Part shown: positions 15,312-22,815 of the stretch, piece after piece
How positions within the stretch are numbered: the stretch's first letter is position 1
How the letters are laid out: each line of letters starts with the position of its first letter
Assembly (NCBI GenBank): GCA_900771955.1
Contig: CAAGPW010000217.1
Span: 1-32,054 of the forward strand
Direction of reading: 5' to 3'
Length of the DNA: 32,054 nt
Source of the DNA: Lachnospiraceae bacterium
GTDB lineage: Bacteria > Bacillota > Clostridia > Lachnospirales > Lachnospiraceae
The notes under the pieces: model-generated
The model's database searches: none
Told to the model about the DNA's origin: nothing
The model's input: only the letters and a program-made list of their open reading frames with translations
Translations under genes and position numbers: made by a program

Positions 15312-16112
15312 TCATTTCTCAATTGCATTTGAAACATCTGCTTTCCACTTTAACACCAAATGTTCTACAAACTGAATGACAGCAAACATTACCGTATAAA
15401 TCAGACCGATCATAATGATCGCCAAAAACATATCATCCATTTTAAACCATTGCTTTGCGTTTATAATCATGTAACCCAACCCTTTAGATGCTCCTAACAT
15501 TTCGGATACCATCAATGCTCCAAAGGTCATTGCCAATGTTACTTTCATTCCGACAAAAATATTCGGAATTGCATTCGGTATCATTACTTTTGTAAATATC
15601 TGCCACTGAGTGGCCCCAAGAGATGTGGCTGCCCGAATCAGCACAGGCGGCGTATTTTTCAAGCCATCCGTAATATATGGAAGCATTGTCATAAACGTAC
15701 AATACGCAATCAGCCCAACCTTTGATGCCTCGCCGATTCCAAACCAGATAATAATGATGGGCAGTAATGCATATGGCGGTATAGGGCCTAACAAGTTAAT
15801 AATTGGCGAAAAACATGCCTCCACCGTTCTCTGATTTGTGAAAACAACGCCTACAACAACCGCAAGCACTCCGCCTATTAAAAAGCCTGATAATATGCGC
15901 CGAATAGAAACAGATGTATGTAGCCATAAAGTCCCATCACCAATATATGTAACTGCCTTTTGGACAATATCTGTCGGTGCTGGTAAAAATTTCGTATTAA
16001 ACCACTCGTAGCTCTGATTCATTTGCGTTACAATCTGCCAGATTACAAAGAATACAATCAATGAGGCAACGCTTACGATCATTTCTTTCTTATTTCTTTT
16101 CTTTTTCTTCAT
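15312..16112 (-). CDS. ABC transporter permease (SsuC/TauC-like)
   Basis: The membrane channel subunit of the importer. It has about six hydrophobic helices, a Lys/Arg-rich cytoplasmic N-terminus (MKKKKRNKKEM) and the EAA coupling loop GATQWQIFTKVMIPNAIPN (about residues 168-186) that docks the ATPase. I chose the ATG at 16112 (266 residues). The longer frame starts at a GTG, and its bases include GAGGTGACGAAT, the ribosome site for this ATG. The short gap after the ATPase stop (10 bases) and the binding protein gene downstream make a three-gene transporter. Substrate range is as for the binding protein. Confidence 0.9.
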   Translation of the reverse strand: MKKKKRNKKEMIVSVASLIVFFVIWQIVTQMNQSYEWFNTKFLPAPTDIVQKAVTYIGDGTLWLHTSVSIRRILSGFLIGGVLAVVVGVVFTNQRTVEACFSPIINLLGPIPPYALLPIIIIWFGIGEASKVGLIAYCTFMTMLPYITDGLKNTPPVLIRAATSLGATQWQIFTKVMIPNAIPNIFVGMKVTLAMTFGALMVSEMLGASKGLGYMIINAKQWFKMDDMFLAIIMIGLIYTVMFAVIQFVEHLVLKWKADVSNAIEK

Positions 16113-16122
16113 ATTCGTCACC

Positions 16123-16911
16123 TCAATCACTCGTTAAAGGTACATTTCCTAATCTTTTTTCAAAAAGTTCAATATATTTTATAAACTCTGTCGATTTCAT
16201 ATCTCTTGGTCTTTCAAGATTGATTCTCACATCACAGTCAACGGATGCATTCTTTAAAACAATGACTCTGTCTGCCAAATAGACAGCCTCCTGCACCGAA
16301 TGCGTAATAAAAAATATCGTTATTTTTGTCTCCTGAAAAATATTCAAAAGTTCTCTGCGCATATTTTCTCTCGTCATTGCATCAAGTGCTCCCAACGGTT
16401 CATCCATTAAAATGATCTTTGGCTCATTCGCCAATGCACGTGCAATGCCAACTCTTTGTGCCATTCCACCGGACAACTGACGTGGATAATAGTCTTCTAT
16501 CCCGCTCAGCCCAACCATATCAATATACTTTTGCGCTATTTTTTCACATTCCTTTTTGCTCCTATGATGCAGTTTTGGTCCCATCATGATATTCTTTTTT
16601 ACAGTAAGCCAGGGCATAAGTGCATGTTCCTGAAATACCATACCAGCTCTTCCGCTCGCTTTTGTTACCTTTTCACCAAAAATATCAATCTCGCCATCGG
16701 ACGGCTTAATATAACCGGATATCAGATTTAAAAGCGTTGATTTACCACACCCGGAGGGACCCAGTACACACACAAATTCATTTTCCATTACATCAATATT
16801 TATATCACGCAATACATATTGACTTTCTCCATCGTTAAAGCTTTCATATTTTTTCCCGAGATTCTTAATCTCTATTGCTTTTTTTCTGTCGATATCCAGT
16901 GAATGTTCCAT
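16123..16911 (-). CDS. ABC transporter ATP-binding protein (SsuB/TauB-like)
   Basis: ATPase of the importer. Walker A is GPSGCGKSTLLNL, the Q-loop is GMVFQEHALMPWL (typical for the nitrate/sulfonate/taurine subfamily), the signature LSGGMAQRVGIARALANEP, Walker B IILMDEPLGALDAMTR, and the H-loop FITHSVQEAVYLADR. Two starts are possible. The ATG at 16935 follows directly on the upstream stop with GAGGAATAA before it (270 residues). The ATG at 16911, which I favour, has GGAGGTGACAGGG before it (262 residues) and starts nearer the conserved region. It is packed against the cytidylate-kinase-like gene, so it is in the same operon. Confidence 0.9.
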   Translation of the reverse strand: MEHSLDIDRKKAIEIKNLGKKYESFNDGESQYVLRDINIDVMENEFVCVLGPSGCGKSTLLNLISGYIKPSDGEIDIFGEKVTKASGRAGMVFQEHALMPWLTVKKNIMMGPKLHHRSKKECEKIAQKYIDMVGLSGIEDYYPRQLSGGMAQRVGIARALANEPKIILMDEPLGALDAMTRENMRRELLNIFQETKITIFFITHSVQEAVYLADRVIVLKNASVDCDVRINLERPRDMKSTEFIKYIELFEKRLGNVPLTSD

Positions 16912-16935
16912 CCCTGTCACCTCCTGTTTTGACAT

Positions 16936-17544
16936 TTATTCCTCAAATCCTAACGCGACTCTCTTTTTTATGATTTCAGCCAGCATCTCAGCCGTGCGAT
17001 CCACTCCGACAAAGCTGGAATCTATCAAGATCTGTCTCCCATTAATTGTAGCTGCAGGCATTCCTGTATAATACTGATGATAATTTTCTCTGGCTTTATC
17101 GACCTTTGCGATCATATCCTTCGCTTCTTCCTCATTCATCCCCAGTTCTTCAATACAGTTCTTCAATCTTTTTTCATAAGGTGCATAGATAAAAATATTA
17201 ATCGTATTCTTAAAATGCCTCAATATGTAATCCGAACATCTTCCGACGATAATGCATGATCTGTCATAGGTAGCCAGTTCAGATATCACACATTGCTGAA
17301 CGCTGAAAAGATAGTTCTGCATTTTAGGTGTTCCTAAACCTAACGGATATTTCATTTTTGAATAAGACTTTTCTTCATAATTACTTAATTCTTCTCTGGA
17401 TTTATTCAACTCTTTACTTGCAATTTCCAGAATATCCCTGTCATAATATTCTATCTGTAATATCTCAGATAATTTTTTAGCAATCGGTCTTCCAAGACTG
17501 CCAAACTGACGCTGAATCGTCACAATATAAGTATCACTTGCCAT
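16936..17544 (-). CDS. Cytidylate kinase-like family protein
   Basis: A P-loop NTPase of the cytidylate-kinase-like (Cytidylate_kin2) family, 202 residues. The P-loop region reads QFGSLGRPIAKKLSEIL, which lacks the classical GKS/T; homologues usually read GSGGR or GSxGR. YYDRDILEIASKEL follows, and IIVGRCSDYILR in the middle matches the family. The ATG at 17544 has AGGAGT six bases before it; an earlier ATG (17550) sits too close to that site. Real cytidylate kinase lies in nucleotide metabolism, but members of this family occur in many operons, often of unknown role. Here it sits between a nitrilase-like hydrolase and an ABC importer, so it might phosphorylate an intermediate or serve regulation; both are speculation. 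Confidence 0.82.
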   Translation of the reverse strand: MASDTYIVTIQRQFGSLGRPIAKKLSEILQIEYYDRDILEIASKELNKSREELSNYEEKSYSKMKYPLGLGTPKMQNYLFSVQQCVISELATYDRSCIIVGRCSDYILRHFKNTINIFIYAPYEKRLKNCIEELGMNEEEAKDMIAKVDKARENYHQYYTGMPAATINGRQILIDSSFVGVDRTAEMLAEIIKKRVALGFEE

Positions 17545-17568
17545 GTGCATACTCCTTTCCTTCTGATT

Positions 17569-18405
17569 TCAAAAATTTCTTGTATCCGAAATCAACGAAT
17601 AAGCTTCCGGTCTACGATCTTTCATATAAGAAAGCATCATTGCATTGTCTTTAATGCATGCATCAATATCAATATCTGCATAAATAATCTCTTCCTCATG
17701 ACCTGCCGCTGCAAGAACATTTCCACGCGGTCCAATAATTCTGCTTTCTCCGTTTAATGTAGAATCACCCTCTACTCCGCATCTGTTAGAGCAAATCATG
17801 AAAACATGGTTTTCAACGGCTCTCGCTCTGGTATTCAATTCCCAGATATCCGCTTCTAAGTTTCTCCATGCTGCCGAATCGAAAATCACATTGCTTCCCA
17901 TAAGCGATAATACTCTTGCCGTTTCTGGAAAAGATGTATCATAACATATCATGTGACCTGCCTTACACATTGGCATATCAAATGTGCCATATTCACAGGT
18001 AATGCTTTCTCTCCAGGTCAGCTTTTCCAATCCCCATACATGTATCTTGCGGTACACACTTACAATCTTACCTTCCGGAGAAATAGCTACCTGCGAGTTG
18101 AACAACCTTCCCGGCACACTGCTTTTTTCAGAAATACCTGTAACAATATATAATCCTGTTGATTTTGCAATCTTGCACAGAAAGTTTGTTGCCGGCCCAG
18201 GAATGGTCTCTGAAATCTCATAATACTTCTCTCCTAAAATTGTCGGGCTGTAACCGGTCGTTGCCAGTTCCGGAAAGCAGATTGCAAGTGCTCCCTTTGC
18301 AGATGCCTCTTTACACATATCTGCCATCTTCTTCAAATTTGCTTTCGTATCTCCTAATACACAATCCATGTTTACTGCTGCTGCTTTAAAGATTTTTTTG
18401 TTCAT
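17569..18405 (-). CDS. Carbon-nitrogen hydrolase (nitrilase superfamily)
   Basis: A hydrolase that cleaves a C-N bond (nitrile, amide or carbamate) through a Glu-Lys-Cys triad. The triad is visible: Glu46 in CFPELATTGY, Lys120 in VYRKIHVWG, and Cys154 in MICYDTSFPE. The protein is 278 residues from the ATG at 18405, which has AGGAAG about 10 bases upstream. A longer frame to 18444 overlaps the end of the upstream gene and has no family sequence before MNKKIFKAAAVNMD. Omega-amidase (Nit2-like), beta-ureidopropionase-like and amidase activities are all possible. In this operon it probably deaminates or de-amidates the imported compound. Confidence 0.9.
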   Translation of the reverse strand: MNKKIFKAAAVNMDCVLGDTKANLKKMADMCKEASAKGALAICFPELATTGYSPTILGEKYYEISETIPGPATNFLCKIAKSTGLYIVTGISEKSSVPGRLFNSQVAISPEGKIVSVYRKIHVWGLEKLTWRESITCEYGTFDMPMCKAGHMICYDTSFPETARVLSLMGSNVIFDSAAWRNLEADIWELNTRARAVENHVFMICSNRCGVEGDSTLNGESRIIGPRGNVLAAAGHEEEIIYADIDIDACIKDNAMMLSYMKDRRPEAYSLISDTRNF

Positions 18406-18424
18406 AATAATTTCTTCCTTTCTT

Positions 18425-19537
18425 TTATAACCAACATGGGTCATCCCATATTTTTAACATTGTTCCAATTCCTTCTTTCAGTGCTCTTTCATACAAAGAA
18501 TAGCCCCATGCAAGATCGAACAAAACCTGACCACTTGTCACAAATATCTCTTTTGTCTTATCATCTACTCTTCCACTGCATTTCGCTCGAACCACATCAC
18601 CAAGACTCACCTGTTCTGTTAATGAAGCCAGCCTTCCCTCTTCCATCAGCCTGTACATTTTTCCCCAACCATTATTGGCTTTCAATATACTTCCTGTACC
18701 AAGTGCTTCCTCATAATAAGCCATATGCATTTTCGTATTATCAAAACATAGGTGATTCATTAACCAAAAATTATCATCCGCCTCGATTGGCGATGTCAAA
18801 AGAACACTTGCCCCTTCCTTAATCCACTCATTTTTTATAAACAGAGGTTCCTTGGGAGACGCTGCAATGCTTACAATATCGGCCCCGTCCAGACATGCTT
18901 CCATTGAATCCGTTGCTTCAGCTCCAATCCCTATCTCTTTTGTCACCCACTCCGCAAACTGTTTTGCATGTTCGATATGAGCTGATTTACAGATTACTTT
19001 CTCAACGTCCGGCATAACTGCATGTATCGCAAGAATTGTTGCTTTCTGAACAGGACCTACTCCTACGACACCCACTATTTTTCCGCTTTTTCCAAAATGT
19101 CTCAGAAACACTCCGGGAATTGCTCCGGTTCTCATGGAACTGATCAAATTACCGGACATATAACTAATTGGCTCACAGGTTTCCGGATCATTTAGTGTAA
19201 TCATAAGAACAGATCGTGGTAGCCCTCGTTCTTTTGGATTTTTAACATTTGAGCCATACCACTTTTCCCCGCAAATTCCAAAATCTCCGCCCAGATATGC
19301 AGGCATTGCAATAAATCTTCTTTCCGGTCCTGCAACTGGCATTTTAGGAAATGGCGTTTCTTTTGGAAATACAATAGATAAACCATGTTCATTATGATTT
19401 AATCCACCCATAAGATAATCTCCATCACTCAAAAGTCCAAAAACCTCTTCGCATGTATCCACACATTTTAAAGCATCCAGAACTCCTACTTTCAATAAAT
19501 CTTCTTCTGATAAGAATAAAAATTGCGTTTTACTCAT
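18425..19537 (-). CDS. Ornithine cyclodeaminase/mu-crystallin family protein
   Basis: An NAD(P)-dependent enzyme of the ornithine cyclodeaminase, alanine dehydrogenase and ketimine reductase family, 370 residues. The Rossmann glycine-rich loop is KIVGVVGVGPVQKATILA (about residues 152-169). The family's substrate lysine appears in GEKWYGSN and the catalytic arginine in SSMRTGAIPG. Some databases label close relatives a tyramine oxidase subunit; I would not rely on that name. Possible reactions are lyase-type cyclisation with loss of ammonia, or imine/ketimine reduction. ATAGGAGGATTT is a strong ribosome site, and the gene follows the MmgE/PrpD gene by eight bases, so both are made together. 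Confidence 0.88.
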   Translation of the reverse strand: MSKTQFLFLSEEDLLKVGVLDALKCVDTCEEVFGLLSDGDYLMGGLNHNEHGLSIVFPKETPFPKMPVAGPERRFIAMPAYLGGDFGICGEKWYGSNVKNPKERGLPRSVLMITLNDPETCEPISYMSGNLISSMRTGAIPGVFLRHFGKSGKIVGVVGVGPVQKATILAIHAVMPDVEKVICKSAHIEHAKQFAEWVTKEIGIGAEATDSMEACLDGADIVSIAASPKEPLFIKNEWIKEGASVLLTSPIEADDNFWLMNHLCFDNTKMHMAYYEEALGTGSILKANNGWGKMYRLMEEGRLASLTEQVSLGDVVRAKCSGRVDDKTKEIFVTSGQVLFDLAWGYSLYERALKEGIGTMLKIWDDPCWL

Positions 19538-19545
19538 AAATCCTC

Positions 19546-20838
19546 CTATCTGACAACTTTGTAGTAATCACAAAATACTTCCCTGGCTGTTAATTGTGCA
19601 TCCCCTGTCAGTATTCTTTTACATAAATTCTCTTGCTGTAACGTTTCCAATTTTCCTGTCGTAACGTCTTTAAATTTAGTAATAAGTCTTTCCTCTGTAA
19701 ATTTCTCTGGGTTATCAAAATCTCCCTTTGCATGAAATACTTCCCTCTCAATAATTTCTCCATTCTTCTTTTTTACTTTTACACAACCTCCTCTGATAGC
19801 AGGAAGCATAGCGTTATACTTGTCATCTTCTTCAAGATAAATATGTGTTGAAAGCGCCTTTACTTCTTCATCCTTTACTGCCTCTGCAATATCCTCTGGA
19901 TAAAGCCTTCCTTTTATAAGTAATGTTGCCAGAGCAACCGGTGTAGAAAACTTTGCAGCCAATGCATTTGGAACTTTTTGACTCGTCAGCCTAGATGCCT
20001 TTTTATAGGTAAAAACATGTACCTCGTCTATTTCATCCTTTCTCAACCCCTCTTTCAAAAGCTGCTCCAGTACGTCTGCAAATGGATGAATAAACCGACA
20101 TCCAGTGTGGATCTTAAAATAATTTTTAAGCAGATACCAATCGTCACCTAAACCACTACTCAAATTTTCTGGTATGATCTCTGTCCCTGCAATTTTACTA
20201 TATACACTCCTCACTAGCTGCTCACTGCTTTTGGTATTATCCTTCATCAAATATAATGCATTTTGAGCATTGACAGCTGCCATACCCGGATAATAATCAT
20301 GTAGTGCACTTCCTTCAAAAACAGATTGCCATGTAGAAACCTCCGGAAGCGATTCGCATAGCATGATATAATTAATAAAATCACTTTCTGAAATACCGGA
20401 TACCATTCCCTCTACGACTGAGGCACCTGAAATCATAATTGTTCCATGTCCCAATATATCATTTGAAAAACGAATAGAATTTCCCCATCGCGCTGCAACT
20501 TCATAAGCACATACAAAAATCTTCAAAACATCCTTATAAGACAAATCCTGTTTTTCAGCTTCCGTCAGCAAAATCGGAACAATGTGACTGGCAGGATGAC
20601 CAATCGCATATCTGTTTCCTTCATACAACTCTGTAGAAACCATCGCTGCTGTACTTTTTAGAATTTTTGCATTTCTTTCCTTCGGCAGTTTTTTTTCATC
20701 TAATCCGTTTAAAATGCAACCTATTGAATCTAGTAAAACCCATCTTGCTCTTTCCATTACTTTTTCAGGTATGTTTTCATATGTTAATTGAGTAATCCAT
20801 TTCACCTGATTTCTAACATGCTCTCTCATTTCATACAT
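19546..20838 (-). CDS. MmgE/PrpD family protein
   Basis: Family of 2-methylcitrate dehydratases (PrpD), cis-aconitate decarboxylases and uncharacterised relatives, 430 residues. It is recognised by the helical N-terminal half with RARWVLLDSIGCILNG and YAIGHPASHIVPILLTEAEKQ, then AYEVAARWGNSI, GTIMISGASVVEGM and the C-terminal lid with FKIHTGCRFIHPFADVLEQLL. The actual substrate is unknown; many family members are orphan and often sit next to ABC importers. First gene of the seven-gene operon. GGAGGATCAAAT precedes the ATG at 20838. That site lies 15 bases after the leader terminator (20859-20897), so expression should depend on read-through. Confidence 0.87.
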   Translation of the reverse strand: MYEMREHVRNQVKWITQLTYENIPEKVMERARWVLLDSIGCILNGLDEKKLPKERNAKILKSTAAMVSTELYEGNRYAIGHPASHIVPILLTEAEKQDLSYKDVLKIFVCAYEVAARWGNSIRFSNDILGHGTIMISGASVVEGMVSGISESDFINYIMLCESLPEVSTWQSVFEGSALHDYYPGMAAVNAQNALYLMKDNTKSSEQLVRSVYSKIAGTEIIPENLSSGLGDDWYLLKNYFKIHTGCRFIHPFADVLEQLLKEGLRKDEIDEVHVFTYKKASRLTSQKVPNALAAKFSTPVALATLLIKGRLYPEDIAEAVKDEEVKALSTHIYLEEDDKYNAMLPAIRGGCVKVKKKNGEIIEREVFHAKGDFDNPEKFTEERLITKFKDVTTGKLETLQQENLCKRILTGDAQLTAREVFCDYYKVVR

Positions 20839-20853
20839 ATTTGATCCTCCAAC

Positions 20854-20897
20854 AAAAAAAAGAAGCTACTCATATTACAATTATGAGTGGCTCCTTT
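20854..20897 (-). terminator. Leader intrinsic terminator (attenuator) before the MmgE/PrpD operon
   Basis: On the minus strand AAAGGAGCCACTCATA (20882-20897) pairs with TATGAGTAGCTTCTTT (20859-20874). The stem is 16 long with one mismatch and one G-U pair, and the loop has seven bases. A run of eight T (20854-20861) follows. It sits between a sigma-A promoter (20929-20957) and the start codon at 20838, so it lies inside the operon's own leader. The first bases of the predicted transcript (20907-20925 region) nearly match the complement of the segment covering the stem's 3' end and T-run (20848-20864), so a rival pairing is possible. Confidence 0.85.
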
Positions 20898-20928
20898 GCC
20901 CGATAAGTTCTTTGTTTTTGTTGGACTC

Positions 20929-20957
20929 ATTCTAGCAAAATACATATATGCTGTCAA
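20929..20957 (-). promoter_or_regulatory. Sigma-A promoter of the seven-gene operon
   Basis: On the minus strand: consensus TTGACA (20952-20957), a 17-base spacer, then TAGAAT (20929-20934). Transcription would start near 20922, giving a leader of about 84 bases with the terminator in it. The best-matching promoter seen in the window. Confidence 0.8.
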
Positions 20958-20986
20958 ATCAACGTAATAATTTTTTCGAGTTTTTT

Positions 20987-21003
20987 TATACTTTTTTGAT
21001 ATA
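20987..21003. promoter_or_regulatory. Possible LysR-type regulator binding site
   Basis: TATA-C-TTTTTT-GA-TATA, an imperfect palindrome with T-N11-A spacing, centred about 73 bases before the predicted start of the seven-gene operon. LysR-type proteins typically bind around -65. The region is very A+T-rich, so a chance match is easy. Confidence 0.25.
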
Positions 21004-21024
21004 TTGCATTATATTCCATACCTA

Positions 21025-21942
21025 TTATATTTCTGCCATTTCCTTGTTTTCTCTGCTTTCTTTTACTTTGATAAAATCAATAAACTTTCTGGCACTTTCA
21101 GAAAGATTGTGAAAATTCTTCCATACAATTACAGATCCAGTTGTCATTACCGGATTCACAATTTCTTTCACCGTTGCACAGCTATAATCCAAGATGGATT
21201 GTGCCGATTTAGGGCACAACATAGTTCCCAGACCATTTTTTACAAGTGCCATTCCATTTACCAGCGATGAATACCAGCAGACAACCTTCGGCTCTGTTCC
21301 TATCATTTCAAACCATGTCTTAATTTGCTTCTCATGAATCCCCCTAGATGGTACGATCAGACATTCATCTTTTAATTCGGACAATTCTATTTCTATTGTT
21401 GTTCTATTCTTCTGTGATAAAGGATTTCTATTTGGAATATACGCAATCCACGAATCCTCCTGTAAACGAATTCTCTCATAATACTGACTGTTTACAGGTT
21501 CCCGGACAATTCCAATATCAATCAGTCCTTTATCCACCATGCGTATGATCTCATCTGAATTGCTATTTATAATCTGATAGGTGATATCTGGATATATTTC
21601 ATGAAACTCTGCAATCCATTTAGGTAACTTTTCCGCACTGAGCGTTTCTATGGTTCCGATCCGTATCTTTCCACTGACACCGTTATATTCTTCATCAATC
21701 TGGCTCTTTGTTTTATCAACAAGAGACATGACCTCCTGTGCCCGCTGCTTAAAGAAATATCCAGCCTCCGTCAATCTCAATCGTCCATTGTCACGCGAAA
21801 AAAGTTCTACTCCCAGTTCTTCCTCCAACTTTTTTAACTGCCGGCTCAGCGGCGGCTGAGATATATGTAGTTCTGCTGCAGCTTTGGAAATATTTTCATA
21901 CTCCGCAATTTCTAAAAAATAGGTTATATCTCTAATATCCAT
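21025..21942 (-). CDS. LysR family transcriptional regulator
   Basis: A LysR-type regulator of 305 residues: N-terminal winged helix-turn-helix with MDIRDITYFLEIAEYENISKAAAELHISQPPLSRQLKKLE (the signature spanning about residues 1-40; split here only by description), then the coinducer-binding domain (about 90-300), which has the periplasmic-binding-protein fold. Such proteins sense a small molecule and activate a neighbouring operon. It has the same orientation as, and lies just upstream of, the seven-gene operon, so it most likely controls it; that is inference. GGAATAGATAAT precedes the ATG; the gene has its own promoter at 21977-22004. I saw no clear terminator after it. Confidence 0.92.
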   Translation of the reverse strand: MDIRDITYFLEIAEYENISKAAAELHISQPPLSRQLKKLEEELGVELFSRDNGRLRLTEAGYFFKQRAQEVMSLVDKTKSQIDEEYNGVSGKIRIGTIETLSAEKLPKWIAEFHEIYPDITYQIINSNSDEIIRMVDKGLIDIGIVREPVNSQYYERIRLQEDSWIAYIPNRNPLSQKNRTTIEIELSELKDECLIVPSRGIHEKQIKTWFEMIGTEPKVVCWYSSLVNGMALVKNGLGTMLCPKSAQSILDYSCATVKEIVNPVMTTGSVIVWKNFHNLSESARKFIDFIKVKESRENKEMAEI

Positions 21943-21976
21943 ATTATCTATTCCTTTTCGGTATACTTTTTATTTT

Positions 21977-22004
21977 ATTATATCTTTTTTAATCTTTTTG
22001 TCCA
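21977..22004 (-). promoter_or_regulatory. Sigma-A-like promoter of the LysR gene
   Basis: On the minus strand TGGACA (21999-22004), a 16-base spacer, then consensus TATAAT (21977-21982), 35 bases before the ATG at 21942. Confidence 0.6.
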
Positions 22005-22114
22005 TACTTCTTTACATAAAGAAAGAATAGCCATGCAAATCACACCATAAACAGCAGTGGTTCAAAAATCCGCTCATACACGCATAATGTTGATTTTCAT
22101 AGTTGTCATTACAC

Positions 22115-22143
22115 AAAAAAGCATGACAAAACTGCCATGCTTT
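22115..22143 (-). terminator. Intrinsic terminator after the MntP-like gene
   Basis: An 11-position stem with one mismatch (22118-22128 with 22133-22143) and a four-base loop. On the minus strand six T follow (22115-22120). It ends 18 bases after the MntP-like stop. The remaining 110 bases toward the LysR promoter hold nothing I recognise. Confidence 0.8.
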
Positions 22144-22160
22144 CCGTTTTCATTTTATCT

Positions 22161-22742
22161 TTAATGTACAATATACCGTATCACAACATCGATTCCCCCG
22201 ATGATCAGCAGGGTTCCGCCAATGCTGTACGCCTTTGTCTTTTGTTCATAACCAAATCGGTATCCGGTATACATTCCAAATATGACCATCACAACCGTAA
22301 AGCATACGATCATGATTAGTACCCTTGTCACATTGGTTCCAAGGAATCCAAATGCCACGCCGGTAAGAAGTGTACACACGCTGGATGTGGCAACAAGCTT
22401 CACAATTCTGCGCAGATTCATTCCGCCCTCTTCTCTGCGTTCCACAATGATCTTGTTTTTCCATGCTTTCCAGATCATACGCAGTCCGAGTACGATAAAA
22501 ATAATCGCTACAATGACACGAACCGTCAGAACCTGTTTGTCCTTGATGTCATATCTTAAGGAAACCCCGCCTACCAGATTTCCAAGATACAGAGCTACCG
22601 TCTGCAAAAGAGCCACCAGCAGACAGCCGGCGGCCAGCCGTCTTTTATTGATCTCCGCCAGCAACGCTCCCTCACAGGTAACAACCCCAAATATATCCAA
22701 TGAGATACCCAATGTTATCAACAATGTTTCAATCCAATTCAT
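22161..22742 (-). CDS. MntP-like (DUF204) membrane protein, putative Mn2+ efflux
   Basis: A 193-residue integral membrane protein with about six hydrophobic helices. It resembles the MntP/DUF204 manganese efflux family. The key N-terminal motif GISLDIFGVVTCEGA keeps the membrane Asp and the small/GA positions of the family's SxDAFxxSxxKG segment but changes several others (Ile for Ala, Glu for Lys). A loop with REEGG and basic residues separates two halves. Manganese export is likely for the family but unproven for this divergent member. GCAGGAGGAACATT is a strong ribosome site. It could be cotranscribed with the xxxLxxG gene, 53 bases upstream, or use the weak promoter at 22787-22815. Confidence 0.75.
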   Translation of the reverse strand: MNWIETLLITLGISLDIFGVVTCEGALLAEINKRRLAAGCLLVALLQTVALYLGNLVGGVSLRYDIKDKQVLTVRVIVAIIFIVLGLRMIWKAWKNKIIVERREEGGMNLRRIVKLVATSSVCTLLTGVAFGFLGTNVTRVLIMIVCFTVVMVIFGMYTGYRFGYEQKTKAYSIGGTLLIIGGIDVVIRYIVH

Positions 22743-22786
22743 AATGTTCCTCCTGCATTTCCGGTAATCTCATTTCTTCCGAGTCT

Positions 22787-22815
22787 ATTATACTCTTATT
22801 TTTTATCTTCGTCAT
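22787..22815 (-). promoter_or_regulatory. Weak promoter candidate for the MntP-like gene
   Basis: TATAAT (22787-22792 on the minus strand) with ATGACG 17 bases upstream, inside the end of the xxxLxxG gene. The -35 matches only four of six positions. Confidence 0.3.

Noticed and set aside
20840..20890. A 15-codon minus-strand ORF starting within the attenuator stem and overlapping the PrpD start
   Set aside because: No ribosome site precedes it and it is mostly encoded by the T-run; more simply explained as part of the terminator.
20839..20957. T-box or known riboswitch before the seven-gene operon
   Set aside because: The leader is only about 84 bases, too short for a T-box, and I could not find the T-box consensus or the conserved cores of common riboswitches.
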